Source of the DNA: an uncultured SAR116 cluster alpha proteobacterium | GTDB taxonomy: Bacteria > Pseudomonadota > Alphaproteobacteria > Puniceispirillales > GCA-002684695 | NCBI GenBank assembly: GCA_902539295.1 | Contig: CACBIM010000001.1 | Location: forward strand, 62,001-126,000 | Direction of reading: 5' to 3' | Length of the DNA: 64,000 bases | In this document: one piece after another, positions 26,462-35,496 of the stretch | Position numbering within the stretch: position 1 is the first letter of the stretch | Layout of the letters: each line of letters begins with the position of its first letter | The notes under the pieces: generated by a model | Seen by the model: the letters and a program-made list of their open reading frames with translations, nothing else | The model's database searches: none | Told to the model about the DNA's origin: nothing | Position numbers and translations under genes: made by a program

Positions 26462-29400
26462 TTAAATAATTTCAGAAACTATTTTTGAAATATTATTTTC
26501 TTCAGAATTTTTATTTTCTTCTATAAGAACATTTTTTCTTTCTAATAGAATTTTTTTATCATTATCATTTGCAAGTTTTCTTAGCTTATTAATTGAACTT
26601 CCAGTCCCAGCAGGTATTAATTTTCCAACAATGATATTTTCTTTTAAACCATCAAGGGTATCAATTTTTCCAGAAACAGCAGCCTCTGTTAAAATTTTTG
26701 TTGTTTCTTGAAATGATGCAGCTGAGATGAATGATTTAGTTTGTAATGATGCTTTTGATATACCTAGTAAAATTGGTCTTGCTTTGGCGGGTTTTAAGTT
26801 TGCTTTTTTTAATTCATCGTTAATTTGATCAAAATGCTTTGTATAAACTTGCTCCCCAGTAAAAAATTTTGAATCTCCAATATCATATACTTCGCTTTGA
26901 TGAAGCATCTGTCTTACAATAATTTCAATATGCTTATCATCAATTTTTACTCCTTGAAGTCTATAAACTTCTTGAACTTCTTTAATTAAATATTCTGCAA
27001 GTTTTTCAGGACCTAATATTCTCAAATAATCATGAGGATTTGGCGTGCCTTTTTTAGAAATTATTTCACCTTTTGAAACGTAGTCACCTTCATTTACTTT
27101 TAACTCTCTATCTCTAATGAGAATTTCAATATTTTCTTTGGTTTTATCAGTAGGTTTAATTATTATTTTTCTTTTATTATTTTCTGATGAAAGCTCTATG
27201 TATCCGTCATCTTCGGCAATAATTGACGCAATCATTGGAACTCTAGCTTCAAAGATTTTTTCTACTTTTGGTAACCCTGAAACAATATCGTCATTTTCAG
27301 ATGCAGCGCCACCAATTTGGAATGTACGCATTGTTAACTGAGTTCCCGGTTCTCCAAGCGACTGAGCTGCAATAACACCTACTGCTTCTCCTATATTGAC
27401 TGGTGTTCCTCTAGCTAGATCTCTTCCATAACATTTTTTGCAGATACCTACTTTAGCTTCACATAATAATGGTGATCTAACTAAAATTTCATTTAATGTA
27501 GAATTTTTTATTAAATCAACAATATCCTCATCGATAATTGTTCCCTCAGAGCAAATTTCAATATTTTTTGAAATATCAATAACCTTTTCTGCAGCAGTCC
27601 TGCCCAAAACTCTTTCAAACAATGGCTCAATTTCATTTGTTCCATCAGTTATTGCTTTCAAAGAAATTGACTTTTTAGTTTCACAATCATCAATTGTAAT
27701 TACACAATCTTGAGCAACCTCAACTAACCTTCTGGTTAAATAACCAGATGTTGCAGTTTTGAGTGCGGTATCAACCAAACCTTTTCTAGCTCCATGAGTT
27801 GAATTAAAATATTCTAAGACATTAAGTCCTTCTTTAAATGAAGAGATAATAGGCGTTTCAATAATTTTGCCTGATGGCTTTGACATTAGGCCTCTCATTC
27901 CTGCAAGTTGACTGATTTGAGCTTCTGAACCTCTTGCGCCAGAGTCAGACATTATCCATACAGAATTCACATCTTCCCCTTGTTTAGTAGACTCTAACTC
28001 AGATATTATTTCATTCTTGATGTCATCTGTTGCTTTTAACCAAGAGTGCTTTACTTTTTCATGTTTTTCTTCTTCAGAGATTAAACCTTCAAGATACTTA
28101 TGTTGAACTTCATTTACTTGTTTATTTGTCTCTTTTACTAATTGTGCTTTTTTTGAAGGAGTTTTTAAGTCATTAAAACTAAATGATAGTCCAGATGAAC
28201 AAGCTTCGTTAAATCCTAAAGACATCATTTTGTCTGCAAATATTACAGTATCTTTTTGACCGCAATGTCGATAGATATAATCCAAAACCTTTGAGACTTC
28301 TTTCTTGTTCATAAGCTTATTTATGATATCAAAATTAAAATAAGAGCTTTCTGGCAAAATCTTTGATAATTTTACCCTGCCGGCAGTAGTTTTAATAATT
28401 TTATTGATTTTACTGCCATCACTATTGAGATATTCTATTCTTACTCTGATTTTAGAGTGTAGAGAGATAACTTTGTTATTTAACGCTATAAGAACTTCAT
28501 CTCTATTAGAGAATACCATTCCCTCACCTTTCTCATTTTCTTTTTCCATGGTCATAAAATATAAGCCAAGTATCATATCTTGAGATGGAACTATGATAGG
28601 CTTTCCATTAGCTGGTGATAAAATATTATTCGTTGACATCATCAATACTCTTGCCTCTAGCTGTGCCTCAATAGATAAAGGTACATGAACTGCCATTTGA
28701 TCACCGTCAAAATCAGCATTGAAAGCGGTACAGACTAAAGGATGTAATCTGATAGCCTTGCCCTCAACTAAAATTGGTTCAAAAGCTTGAACACCAAGTC
28801 TATGTAAAGTTGGCGCCCTGTTTAATAGAACTGGGTGTTCTCTTATAACTTCTTCTAAAATGCCCCAAACATCTGGTATTTCTCTTTCAATCATTCGTTT
28901 AGCAGCTTTTGTTGTTGCTGCAATCCCATGAAATTTTAATTTTCCAGCTATAAATGGCTTAAATAGTTCAAGAGCCATTTTTTTTGGTAGGCCACATTGA
29001 TGTAATTTTAAATTTGGACCAGCAACTATTACTGATCTTCCAGAATAGTCTACTCTTTTTCCAAGTAAATTTTGTCTAAATCTACCTTGCTTTCCTTTCA
29101 GCATGTCTGATAAAGATTTTAGAGGTCTGTTATTCACACCTGTAATAACTTTACCTCTTCGACCATTATCAAATAACGCATCAACAGACTCTTGAAGCAT
29201 TCTTTTTTCATTTCGCACTATTATATCAGGAGCATTGAGTTCAATTAATTTTTTCAATCTGTTATTTCTATTTATAACCCTTCTATAAAGGTCGTTTAAA
29301 TCTGAAGTAGCAAATTTACCACCATCTAATGGAACCAATGGCCTTAACTCAGGTGGTATTACTGGAATAACATTAAAAATCATCCATTCGGGTCTGTTAT

Positions 29401-30094
29401 TCGATTGGATAAATGATTCAATTAGCTTTAGTTTTTTTACTAATTTCTTTCTTCTGATTTCAGATTTATTTTGTTTTAAATCACTGTCAACTTTTTCTCT
29501 CTCTTCTTCGAGATTAATATTAGACAAAAGATACTGTACTGCTTCTGCTCCAATCATAGCTTTGAATGAATCTTCACCAAATTCTTCTAAGCTGTTATAG
29601 TAATCCTCCTCGGACAAAAGTTGACCTATTTTAAGATCTGTTAAGCCGGGGTCTAAAATTATAAAATTTTCAAAATATAAAACTTTTTCAAGGTCCTTTA
29701 ATGTCATGTCTAAAAGTAAGCCAATTCTTGAAGGCAATGATTTTAGGAACCAGACGTGAGCAACAGGAGAGGCTAATTCAATATGTCCCAGTCTATCTCT
29801 TCTGACTTTAGATAAAGTTACTTCTACACCGCATTTTTCACAAACAATGCCTTTAAATTTCATTCTTTTATATTTGCCGCAAAGACATTCATAATCCCTA
29901 ACTGGACCAAAAATTCTTGAGCAAAAAAGCCCGTCTCTTTCAGGTTTGAAAGTTCTGTAATTTATAGTTTCTGGTTTTTTTATTTCACCAAAGGACCATG
30001 ACTTAATTATTTGTGGTGATGCTATTGTTACTTTTATTTGATCAAAACTATCTGGTCTTTTATCTTGAGAAAAAGAATTTAAAAGATCATTCAT
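26462..30094 (-). CDS. rpoC: RNA polymerase subunit beta' without trigger-loop insertion, island-borne
   Basis: 1210 residues. All core beta' parts are present: N-terminal zinc ribbon Cys70, 72, 85 and 88; active-site NADFDGD with Asp461, 463 and 465; bridge-helix region SDSGARGS to YLTRR (about 717-790); second zinc site Cys804, 878, 885 and 888; trigger loop from [19 protein letters not shown] (913-932). Relatives in Proteobacteria have a large insertion (SI3, about 190 residues) after GGAAS; here the chain runs straight into [19 protein letters not shown]. That accounts for the length (E. coli 1407). Overall sequence is proteobacterial, not firmicute. rpoB is not upstream; instead come small unknown genes. 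AGGAGA lies before ATG 30094 and the island promoter motif at 30186. It is probably an extra, specialised beta', but a relocated single copy cannot be excluded. Confidence 0.95.
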   Translation of the reverse strand: MNDLLNSFSQDKRPDSFDQIKVTIASPQIIKSWSFGEIKKPETINYRTFKPERDGLFCSRIFGPVRDYECLCGKYKRMKFKGIVCEKCGVEVTLSKVRRDRLGHIELASPVAHVWFLKSLPSRIGLLLDMTLKDLEKVLYFENFIILDPGLTDLKIGQLLSEEDYYNSLEEFGEDSFKAMIGAEAVQYLLSNINLEEEREKVDSDLKQNKSEIRRKKLVKKLKLIESFIQSNNRPEWMIFNVIPVIPPELRPLVPLDGGKFATSDLNDLYRRVINRNNRLKKLIELNAPDIIVRNEKRMLQESVDALFDNGRRGKVITGVNNRPLKSLSDMLKGKQGRFRQNLLGKRVDYSGRSVIVAGPNLKLHQCGLPKKMALELFKPFIAGKLKFHGIAATTKAAKRMIEREIPDVWGILEEVIREHPVLLNRAPTLHRLGVQAFEPILVEGKAIRLHPLVCTAFNADFDGDQMAVHVPLSIEAQLEARVLMMSTNNILSPANGKPIIVPSQDMILGLYFMTMEKENEKGEGMVFSNRDEVLIALNNKVISLHSKIRVRIEYLNSDGSKINKIIKTTAGRVKLSKILPESSYFNFDIINKLMNKKEVSKVLDYIYRHCGQKDTVIFADKMMSLGFNEACSSGLSFSFNDLKTPSKKAQLVKETNKQVNEVQHKYLEGLISEEEKHEKVKHSWLKATDDIKNEIISELESTKQGEDVNSVWIMSDSGARGSEAQISQLAGMRGLMSKPSGKIIETPIISSFKEGLNVLEYFNSTHGARKGLVDTALKTATSGYLTRRLVEVAQDCVITIDDCETKKSISLKAITDGTNEIEPLFERVLGRTAAEKVIDISKNIEICSEGTIIDEDIVDLIKNSTLNEILVRSPLLCEAKVGICKKCYGRDLARGTPVNIGEAVGVIAAQSLGEPGTQLTMRTFQIGGAASENDDIVSGLPKVEKIFEARVPMIASIIAEDDGYIELSSENNKRKIIIKPTDKTKENIEILIRDRELKVNEGDYVSKGEIISKKGTPNPHDYLRILGPEKLAEYLIKEVQEVYRLQGVKIDDKHIEIIVRQMLHQSEVYDIGDSKFFTGEQVYTKHFDQINDELKKANLKPAKARPILLGISKASLQTKSFISAASFQETTKILTEAAVSGKIDTLDGLKENIIVGKLIPAGTGSSINKLRKLANDNDKKILLERKNVLIEENKNSEENNISKIVSEII

Positions 30095-30185
30095 TATAAT
30101 AAATCTCCTGTATATCTCTAATTTTTTGTTGAATTCAAATCAACTTTTAATTTACAAAATTGGTAATTTTATTTTCTATAAGTTT

Positions 30186-30210
30186 GACGAATAGAAATTA
30201 GTTATTATTG
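30186..30210 (-). promoter_or_regulatory. Putative island sigma promoter upstream of rpoC
   Basis: On the minus strand: CAATAA, 15 bases, CGTC. It differs from the other copies after CGTC (AAAC rather than TTA/TAA), and the leader to the rpoC start codon is longer (92 bases against 35-36). Confidence 0.65.
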
Positions 30211-30219
30211 AAAAAATAA

Positions 30220-30669
30220 TTAAATATTAATTTTATTTATATTTAGACTTTGATAAAAATTATGAACTTCAACTTCATAAATGATAAATTGTGCGCTAAT
30301 TAATTCTTTTGGAGCATTTAATAGAAGCATTGTTTGTTCAAAATATATATTATTTTTTGAATAGACGCCTTTACCAATCATGCCCTGTTTATTATTCCAA
30401 ACTTGTAATGATTTAATCTTGTCTGAAGTTGTTTTCGTTATCTTTGATACTAATGTTACAGAACAAAAATCTTTATCTAGTTCTGCATAAGTGTATTTGC
30501 CATCTTTTATAAGTTCTAATTTTTCATTGTTTAATTTGGAAACATTATAACCCATATCTTTAGCTACTTTTTCAATTTCAATACAGTTATAGTCAATTTT
30601 ATTTTCTGCAAAACTGTTTGTATTAATTAACATTATTATTATTAAAATAAGTGATATATTTTTAAACAT
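30220..30669 (-). CDS. Small exported protein, function unknown
   Basis: 149 residues with a signal peptide (ends NSFAE). The mature part is about 128 residues with two Cys and mixed beta/alpha character. It overlaps the DUF4258 gene by 8 bases and so is translated from the same message, driven by the motif at 31039. No family recognised. Confidence 0.65.
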   Translation of the reverse strand: MFKNISLILIIIMLINTNSFAENKIDYNCIEIEKVAKDMGYNVSKLNNEKLELIKDGKYTYAELDKDFCSVTLVSKITKTTSDKIKSLQVWNNKQGMIGKGVYSKNNIYFEQTMLLLNAPKELISAQFIIYEVEVHNFYQSLNINKINI

Positions 30670-31003
30670 GACTGCCCCCTGCTCTTTTATTTTGATAACG
30701 TTTTTGAGTAAATTTTTTCGATATTTTATAACGACAGTTTTTTCGGTATGTTGTTAGGATCGTTCCATTCTTAACTATAACAGTTATGTTATAAATCTCT
30801 TCTGATTGCTGCGGATGAATTAACCTTCCTTTAACTAATGATTTAATTTTATTATTTGAAATGAAATATACGTAAGCACCTTTGGAGTATTTTTCCTCTC
30901 CAAATTGCAAGATTAAATCTAAGATATCGAGTTTAATTCCTCTTTGCTGTGACCTAGTTAAAGCATGAGGAACCAGCAAGAAGTTTTTTATATAATATTT
31001 CAC
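30662..31003 (-). CDS. DUF4258-domain protein
   Basis: 113 residues. HALTRSQQRGI at the start, a central Y.F.S...I..LV.G, and ITVIVKNGTILTTYRK near residue 75 match the small DUF4258 fold (RelE/BrnT-like in shape; some members sit in toxin-antitoxin loci). The C-terminus is strongly basic, fitting RNA or DNA binding. Its start lies 36 bases after the island promoter motif. The overlapping partner is exported, so this does not look like a simple toxin-antitoxin pair. Confidence 0.7.
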   Translation of the reverse strand: MKYYIKNFLLVPHALTRSQQRGIKLDILDLILQFGEEKYSKGAYVYFISNNKIKSLVKGRLIHPQQSEEIYNITVIVKNGTILTTYRKNCRYKISKKFTQKRYQNKRAGGSHV

Positions 31004-31038
31004 CTCAAATCTCCGAATTAATTTTCTCTAATTAATTA

Positions 31039-31063
31039 GACGATGAAAATTTCATCTTTATTG
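31039..31063 (-). promoter_or_regulatory. Putative island sigma promoter upstream of the DUF4258 gene
   Basis: On the minus strand: CAATAA, 15 bases, CGTC then TAAT. CGTC ends 36 bases before the start at 31003. It faces away from the plus-strand copy at 31097-31121, giving a divergent pair in a 152-base gap. Confidence 0.7.
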
Positions 31064-31096
31064 AGAATTTGAAAATTATTATTTCAAATTTTTTTT

Positions 31097-31121
31097 CAAT
31101 AATTTTGATTTCTACTTCGTC
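31097..31121 (+). promoter_or_regulatory. Putative island sigma promoter upstream of the 31156 gene
   Basis: CAATAA at 31097-31102, 15 bases, CGTC at 31118-31121 followed by TTAT. The start codon is 35 bases on, with GGAG before it. Confidence 0.72.
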
Positions 31122-31155
31122 TTATTGGTGAGGCTCATAAATAAACGGAGAAAAA

Positions 31156-31482
31156 ATGCTAAAAATTAAATTCTTAACACCATATTTTTTATTAATAATG
31201 ATTATTTTAAATTTTCAATTATTGTCCCAATCTAATGGTGATTTTCTAAAAAATTTCTTTAGACATATTGATTATTTAGTAACAGATGTTCCTATTGAAA
31301 GAAAACTTGACTTCCTTAATGCGAATTATTCTTCATTCTCAGATGAGATGATTTGCAATCAATCTAATCTATTAAAATTTTATCCTGAATTAATTGAATA
31401 TAAAAATGAAGCAAAAAGGCGTGGCCTAACATGTTTTGGCTTTAATTTTAGTACAGTCTACTTCTACGCATCTTTAATGTAG
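31156..31482 (+). CDS. Small exported or membrane-anchored protein with SDE...RGLxC motif
   Basis: 108 residues. The N-terminal hydrophobic segment (about 8-25) is a signal peptide or anchor. Residues 53-90 hold a motif shared with four other island proteins: FSDEMIC, then a spacer ending in EAKRRGLTC. The two Cys could form a disulfide outside the cytoplasm. Strong SD (GGAG) and the promoter motif 35 bases upstream. Closest relative in the window is the next gene. No known family. Confidence 0.68.
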   Translation: MLKIKFLTPYFLLIMIILNFQLLSQSNGDFLKNFFRHIDYLVTDVPIERKLDFLNANYSSFSDEMICNQSNLLKFYPELIEYKNEAKRRGLTCFGFNFSTVYFYASLM

Positions 31483-31493
31483 TTAAAAAAATT

Positions 31494-31518
31494 CAATAAT
31501 TTCAAATTTTAATACGTC
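31494..31518 (+). promoter_or_regulatory. Putative island sigma promoter upstream of the 31553 gene and sigma factor
   Basis: CAATAA at 31494-31499, 15 bases, CGTC at 31515-31518 followed by TTAT. The start codon is 35 bases on. As the sigma and anti-sigma genes follow with gaps of 7 and 4 bases, this promoter could also drive them, giving autoregulation. Confidence 0.72.
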
Positions 31519-31552
31519 TTATAAATTGAGCAGATAATAAAGGAGATTAATT

Positions 31553-31918
31553 ATGCTTAATATTAGAAATCTTACAACATACATTTTTACATTTTCACTA
31601 ATGCTTGTTTTGTTTACTTTATTACATTCTACAAAAAATAACATTGTACATAATATGATTAAAGAAATTCAGCTTATACTTCCAAAGGAAAGTATCCATC
31701 AGGAGAATAACTATATTGATATTGACTATGGTATTTTTTCTGATGAAATGATTTGTGACAAAGTAGCTAGCATAGACTTTTATCCAGAACTAAGTGGTTT
31801 TGGTGAAGAAGCTAATAGACGTGGAATAAAGTGCTACTACAAAACTGTAGGATACTATTCAACCAATAATTCTAAAGGATTTGTCTCTGAAATAGAGCTT
31901 CCTGTCAGTAAACCATAG
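31553..31918 (+). CDS. Small exported or membrane-anchored protein with SDE...RGIxC motif, paralogue of its neighbour
   Basis: 121 residues with an N-terminal hydrophobic helix (about 9-26). FSDEMIC and EANRRGIKC lie in the same arrangement as in the gene at 31156, so the two are paralogues. AAGGAG lies before the start. It is placed directly ahead of the sigma factor gene, a spot often held by a target or a signal protein of the sigma system; role unknown. Confidence 0.68.
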   Translation: MLNIRNLTTYIFTFSLMLVLFTLLHSTKNNIVHNMIKEIQLILPKESIHQENNYIDIDYGIFSDEMICDKVASIDFYPELSGFGEEANRRGIKCYYKTVGYYSTNNSKGFVSEIELPVSKP

Positions 31919-31925
31919 AATAATT

Positions 31926-32993
31926 ATGTGTAATCAAACTCATTTGTTTTTGACTAATTTCATGATAGAAAATTCATATATATACTATTGGATAAAATAT
32001 ATTATGCATCTTACGAATGAGCAGATTAGTAAGACTTACTCAATTATTGAGTCAGCATTGAATTATCTTTTTAAAGATTATAAAAATTCAAGTTTGGTTC
32101 AAAAAAATGATCTTTCCGATATATTGCAAAACACCATGCTCAGAATTCTCAAACAAAAAGAAAACTTTGATGATATTAAAAATTTTAAAGCATGGTGTTT
32201 TAATGCAGCTCGCTGGGAATTAAATTCTTTAATTAAATCTAGAAATAAAAAAATAAATGATTTGGATGGATTTGATGTTTTGAATACATCTATTCAATTA
32301 TATAACGAACTAATAAATATCAAAGACATATATAAAATTAGTGATTATATAATCTTGGATGATGGTTACTGTGTCTTAAACAAAAGCGCTCAATCATTTG
32401 ATGCAAATCAATTGTCAAATACTACCCTCAAAGTTTTATACTCTGTAAATAAAAATAAAGATATTCCAGAAATCAATGGTCTTGATACAGTATCAAAGGT
32501 TCATGATAGATTGAAAGAGGCAGGTTTAAGTCAGGAAATTGATTACATTTTTGTATTAGATGGAGAGATAGGCAGGGCTAAGGTTATGAGTTTACTTAGA
32601 TGGGATGGAATTTCATTAAACTCATTTGATGAAAAGCAACTAAGTTTACTCGCTGAAAAACTTATTAAGAACAAAAAAAATACAATGAAAATTTTAAGTA
32701 TTGAAACTTCTATTTCAAGCAATAATGATGCTGATCAAGATAGTACGCTTGGTGATACTTTAGAAAATAAAAATTTGTTTGGCGAAAACCCAATATCATC
32801 CTTAGAAAAAATTCAGTTTATAGATTGTTTTGAAAAATTAGATGCCATTAAGAGAAAGATTTTAACTCTTCACATAGGTGGTTTAAAAACAGAAGAAATT
32901 AGTAAAGAAATTGAAAAACCCAGAGGCACTGTTGGTGACCATTTAGCAAAGGCTAAAATGCAAATGTATGACTGTATAAAGGAATTGGATTAA
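31926..32993 (+). CDS. ECF-like sigma-70 family factor with long insert between regions 2 and 4
   Basis: 355 residues from the first ATG; ATG 32004 (330 residues, MHLTNEQISK) may be the true start, as nothing before it looks conserved. Region 2 (about residues 55-105) shows the ECF pattern DILQNTMLRILK, then KAWCFNAARWEL and a basic end. Region 4 is at the C-terminus (about 305-352: FEKLDAIKRKILTLHI, GLKTEEISKEI, GTVGDHLAKAK), a normal helix-turn-helix. About 190 residues, far more than the usual linker, lie between and may be a sensing or anti-sigma-binding domain. The anti-sigma gene starts 4 bases after the stop. Likely target is the motif CAATAA-N15-CGTC found near five genes here. Confidence 0.85.
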   Translation: MCNQTHLFLTNFMIENSYIYYWIKYIMHLTNEQISKTYSIIESALNYLFKDYKNSSLVQKNDLSDILQNTMLRILKQKENFDDIKNFKAWCFNAARWELNSLIKSRNKKINDLDGFDVLNTSIQLYNELINIKDIYKISDYIILDDGYCVLNKSAQSFDANQLSNTTLKVLYSVNKNKDIPEINGLDTVSKVHDRLKEAGLSQEIDYIFVLDGEIGRAKVMSLLRWDGISLNSFDEKQLSLLAEKLIKNKKNTMKILSIETSISSNNDADQDSTLGDTLENKNLFGENPISSLEKIQFIDCFEKLDAIKRKILTLHIGGLKTEEISKEIEKPRGTVGDHLAKAKMQMYDCIKELD

Positions 32994-32997
32994 CAGG

Positions 32998-33792
32998 ATG
33001 GATAAGAAAATTACAGATGCAGAAATAGCTCAATATGTCTCTGGTGAATTATCAGAACTTGATGCAGAAAGAATTAGAAAAGCAGCTAAGTTAGATAAAG
33101 AAATTTCTTTAAAGATACATAAAATGCAAGAATTAGATAGAATTCTTGAAGAAGATGCAATTAAAAATTATCCAATTCCAAATGAGTTTTTAAATAAAGT
33201 AAAAATAGAGTTAAATTCTCGTTCTTCAGAAAAAAATTCAGAGAGTAAAGCTTCATTAATATCTTGGTTTTTAAAATTTATGACTACAGGATTTGGTGGT
33301 GGTGCACTAGCTGGTGGCCTTGCTATATTTATAATCTTTTTTCAAACACCTCAAATGATTTTCAGAAGTGTTGATGATAGTAATTTAAATGAGTTAGATA
33401 AAGAAGAACCAGATGGTAATTATAATTTATTATCTGAAATTGATAATAATGATGGCTGGAATATATATAAATCACTTATGTTTAGAGTTGAAAACAAACA
33501 GCAAAAAAATTCACTTTTAAATGGATCAAATATTACTGTTGGTGAAAATATTTTGATTAATTTTGTTTTCTTTAAAGATGAAAACAGAGTTACTATGTCA
33601 TTTAATGACCTAGATGTTAAAGATTTTAAAATTTATAATAAAGGCGATAAGCTTAGTATTGAAAAGACAATAAGATCCGTTGATGATAATATATTTAAAT
33701 TCTCCATAGATAGTAAATGGTTTGATAAATCAAACGATAAAGAATTAAATTTTGAAAAATATAATTTTGAATTAAAAATTCAAAAACAGTAA
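32998..33792 (+). CDS. Membrane-spanning anti-sigma factor
   Basis: 264 residues. The N-terminal part (1-45: ITDAEIAQYVSGELSE, LDKEI) resembles the cytosolic helical domain of anti-sigma factors, without the zinc-binding HxxxCxxC. One membrane helix with a Gly-rich start is at about 97-117. A periplasmic domain of about 145 residues follows (NILINFVFF, F.....F.S), which may sense a signal. Coupled to the sigma gene by a 4-base gap. The assignment rests on gene pairing and topology. Confidence 0.75.
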   Translation: MDKKITDAEIAQYVSGELSELDAERIRKAAKLDKEISLKIHKMQELDRILEEDAIKNYPIPNEFLNKVKIELNSRSSEKNSESKASLISWFLKFMTTGFGGGALAGGLAIFIIFFQTPQMIFRSVDDSNLNELDKEEPDGNYNLLSEIDNNDGWNIYKSLMFRVENKQQKNSLLNGSNITVGENILINFVFFKDENRVTMSFNDLDVKDFKIYNKGDKLSIEKTIRSVDDNIFKFSIDSKWFDKSNDKELNFEKYNFELKIQKQ

Positions 33793-33795
33793 ATC

Positions 33796-34806
33796 TTAAA
33801 AAGAAAAATTTCCAATTAAATTACTAATTTCTTGAGGTGTTTGCTCTTCATTAGTTCTTTTTATCACTTTTATTCTTGTTTCTTTGAGAACTTTTTCTAT
33901 CTGCTTGTCTTTTGAATGATTTATTGCATTTATTAGTTCTTCAAGATAAGGACTATTTTTACCATCACCATCTCTAGATTTTTGACCCTTAATAGTAGAA
34001 AATCCAATTATCGTATTACTCCAAATATTATTCATAGATAATCTGATATTGGGTTTTTTAAAATTTGAATTATCAAAAATATTTTCTCTACATGCATCTA
34101 AAATAAATATCTTTATGGCTTTATTAGAAGCATCTGAAATATTTGAAAATAATTCATCTGCATTTTGCATTTCATATTTAATATCATCTTCTGAGTTTAT
34201 TATTGCATCAATTGGAGCTATAAAGTTATTGTTCCCACTTTGTAATCCATGTCCTGCAAAATAGAAAAATATTACTTCTAGTTCTACATTAGAATATAAG
34301 TCATTTTCAAAACTCTTTAGAGCATCTCTTAATTGTTCAAAATTTAAGTTTGTTTCTTTTTTAACGTCAAAACCATACTCTTTAAGAGTGCTCTCCAATA
34401 TATTTACATCGTTAGCAGGATTTTTAAGTCTAGGCATATATCTATATTTTGAGTTTCCAATTAAAAGCGCAGCTCTTTTAGAAGAACCTAAGGGCTTATT
34501 TTTTGATATATTGTCGTTATTAATAGTAAGTGTTTTGGGTAGTGATGGCGGGGTTACATTGCATAAAATTCCCCTATTGTCTCTAGCTTCAATAACATAT
34601 TCTAAATTATCATAAGTATCCCAAACAATTAAGCCTGTGTCTGTTTTGAATTGTGCTTTATTGCAAACCTCTTCATCTGAATATTCTGATAAAGATTTTT
34701 CTAAATTTTTATTATTTGTTGTTGAAAGTAAAATTTGTTCATCGTTAGTTGAGCAAGAACTGACAAAAATTATTATGGAAAAAATAAAAAAAATACGAGA
34801 CATCAA
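33796..34806 (-). CDS. Lipoprotein caspase-like peptidase (C14) with SDE...RGIxC motif
   Basis: 336 residues. Lipobox FVSSC gives a lipid-bound Cys18. Residues 41-82 carry the island's cysteine motif (YSDEEVC ... NRGILC). The caspase p20-like domain runs from about 110 (KRAALLIGNSKY) with catalytic His186 (YFAGHGLQSG) and Cys239 (FILDACRENI). It is therefore predicted to be an active metacaspase-type protease anchored outside the inner membrane. The gene converges on the anti-sigma gene. A role in cleaving the anti-sigma periplasmic domain is possible but is a guess. Confidence 0.85.
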   Translation of the reverse strand: MMSRIFFIFSIIIFVSSCSTNDEQILLSTTNNKNLEKSLSEYSDEEVCNKAQFKTDTGLIVWDTYDNLEYVIEARDNRGILCNVTPPSLPKTLTINNDNISKNKPLGSSKRAALLIGNSKYRYMPRLKNPANDVNILESTLKEYGFDVKKETNLNFEQLRDALKSFENDLYSNVELEVIFFYFAGHGLQSGNNNFIAPIDAIINSEDDIKYEMQNADELFSNISDASNKAIKIFILDACRENIFDNSNFKKPNIRLSMNNIWSNTIIGFSTIKGQKSRDGDGKNSPYLEELINAINHSKDKQIEKVLKETRIKVIKRTNEEQTPQEISNLIGNFSF

Positions 34807-34899
34807 TTATTAGCTACAAATTAAAAAAAAATTACTAAATAAAGATAACTTACGAAAGTTCAGAATAAAATAATATATTTCAATTCAAAAAATTAAAGC

Positions 34900-35478
34900 T
34901 TATTTATATTTTTCACAATCTCCTAACACTGTTCCATAAGCCCTTTCATTTATAGACATGTTTTTATCTCTCATTACATTTACATATACAAAATTATTTG
35001 TTTCAATTTTTTTGTTGATTATTATATTAGAAAACTCAACATATTTATTTTTTTTTATTAGACCACCACCAATAAGGTAGTTTTCGTCGTTTCGTAAGAG
35101 ACTACTTGTTTGAATCTCGACAGATTTTTCTTTAAAATTTGGACTGTCATCCCCACTTTCAAGTAATTTTTTTTCCAACTTTGGTTCGATTGTTTTTTTA
35201 GTTTTATGATGAGAAAACCAAACCATAAGGTTGTTTTTATTAACGCCAACAAAATAATCTATTTTTTTTGCATTTTGATTGTATTGTTCAACTTCATTAT
35301 GAAACTCTTCTAATTGTTTTTTAAAATTTAAGCCTCTAATTTTTTTGGTCATTATAAGAAATCCCTCTTGCGGAATTTTTAATTCACATTTGAATAAACT
35401 TTTATTTCCCTCATTTTCATGGTCTGCAAATAATTTACTCGATAAAACAACTAAAAATAAAATTATAAAATATTTCAT
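34900..35478 (-). CDS. Exported protein, function unknown
   Basis: 192 residues with a signal peptide (ends KLFADH). A Cys early in the mature chain (FKCEL) and one near the end (LGDCEKYK) may pair. The following gene (35497) has the same ending pattern (LGSCYDTY) and similar early Cys, so the two may be distant paralogues. They are 18 bases apart on the same strand. No family recognised. Confidence 0.6.
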   Translation of the reverse strand: MKYFIILFLVVLSSKLFADHENEGNKSLFKCELKIPQEGFLIMTKKIRGLNFKKQLEEFHNEVEQYNQNAKKIDYFVGVNKNNLMVWFSHHKTKKTIEPKLEKKLLESGDDSPNFKEKSVEIQTSSLLRNDENYLIGGGLIKKNKYVEFSNIIINKKIETNNFVYVNVMRDKNMSINERAYGTVLGDCEKYK

Positions 35479-35496
35479 CTTTCAAATTTAAAAATT

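Noticed and set aside
30662-31003. DUF4258 gene and its overlapping partner as a toxin-antitoxin pair
   Set aside because: The partner has a signal peptide and would not meet a cytosolic toxin; evidence insufficient.
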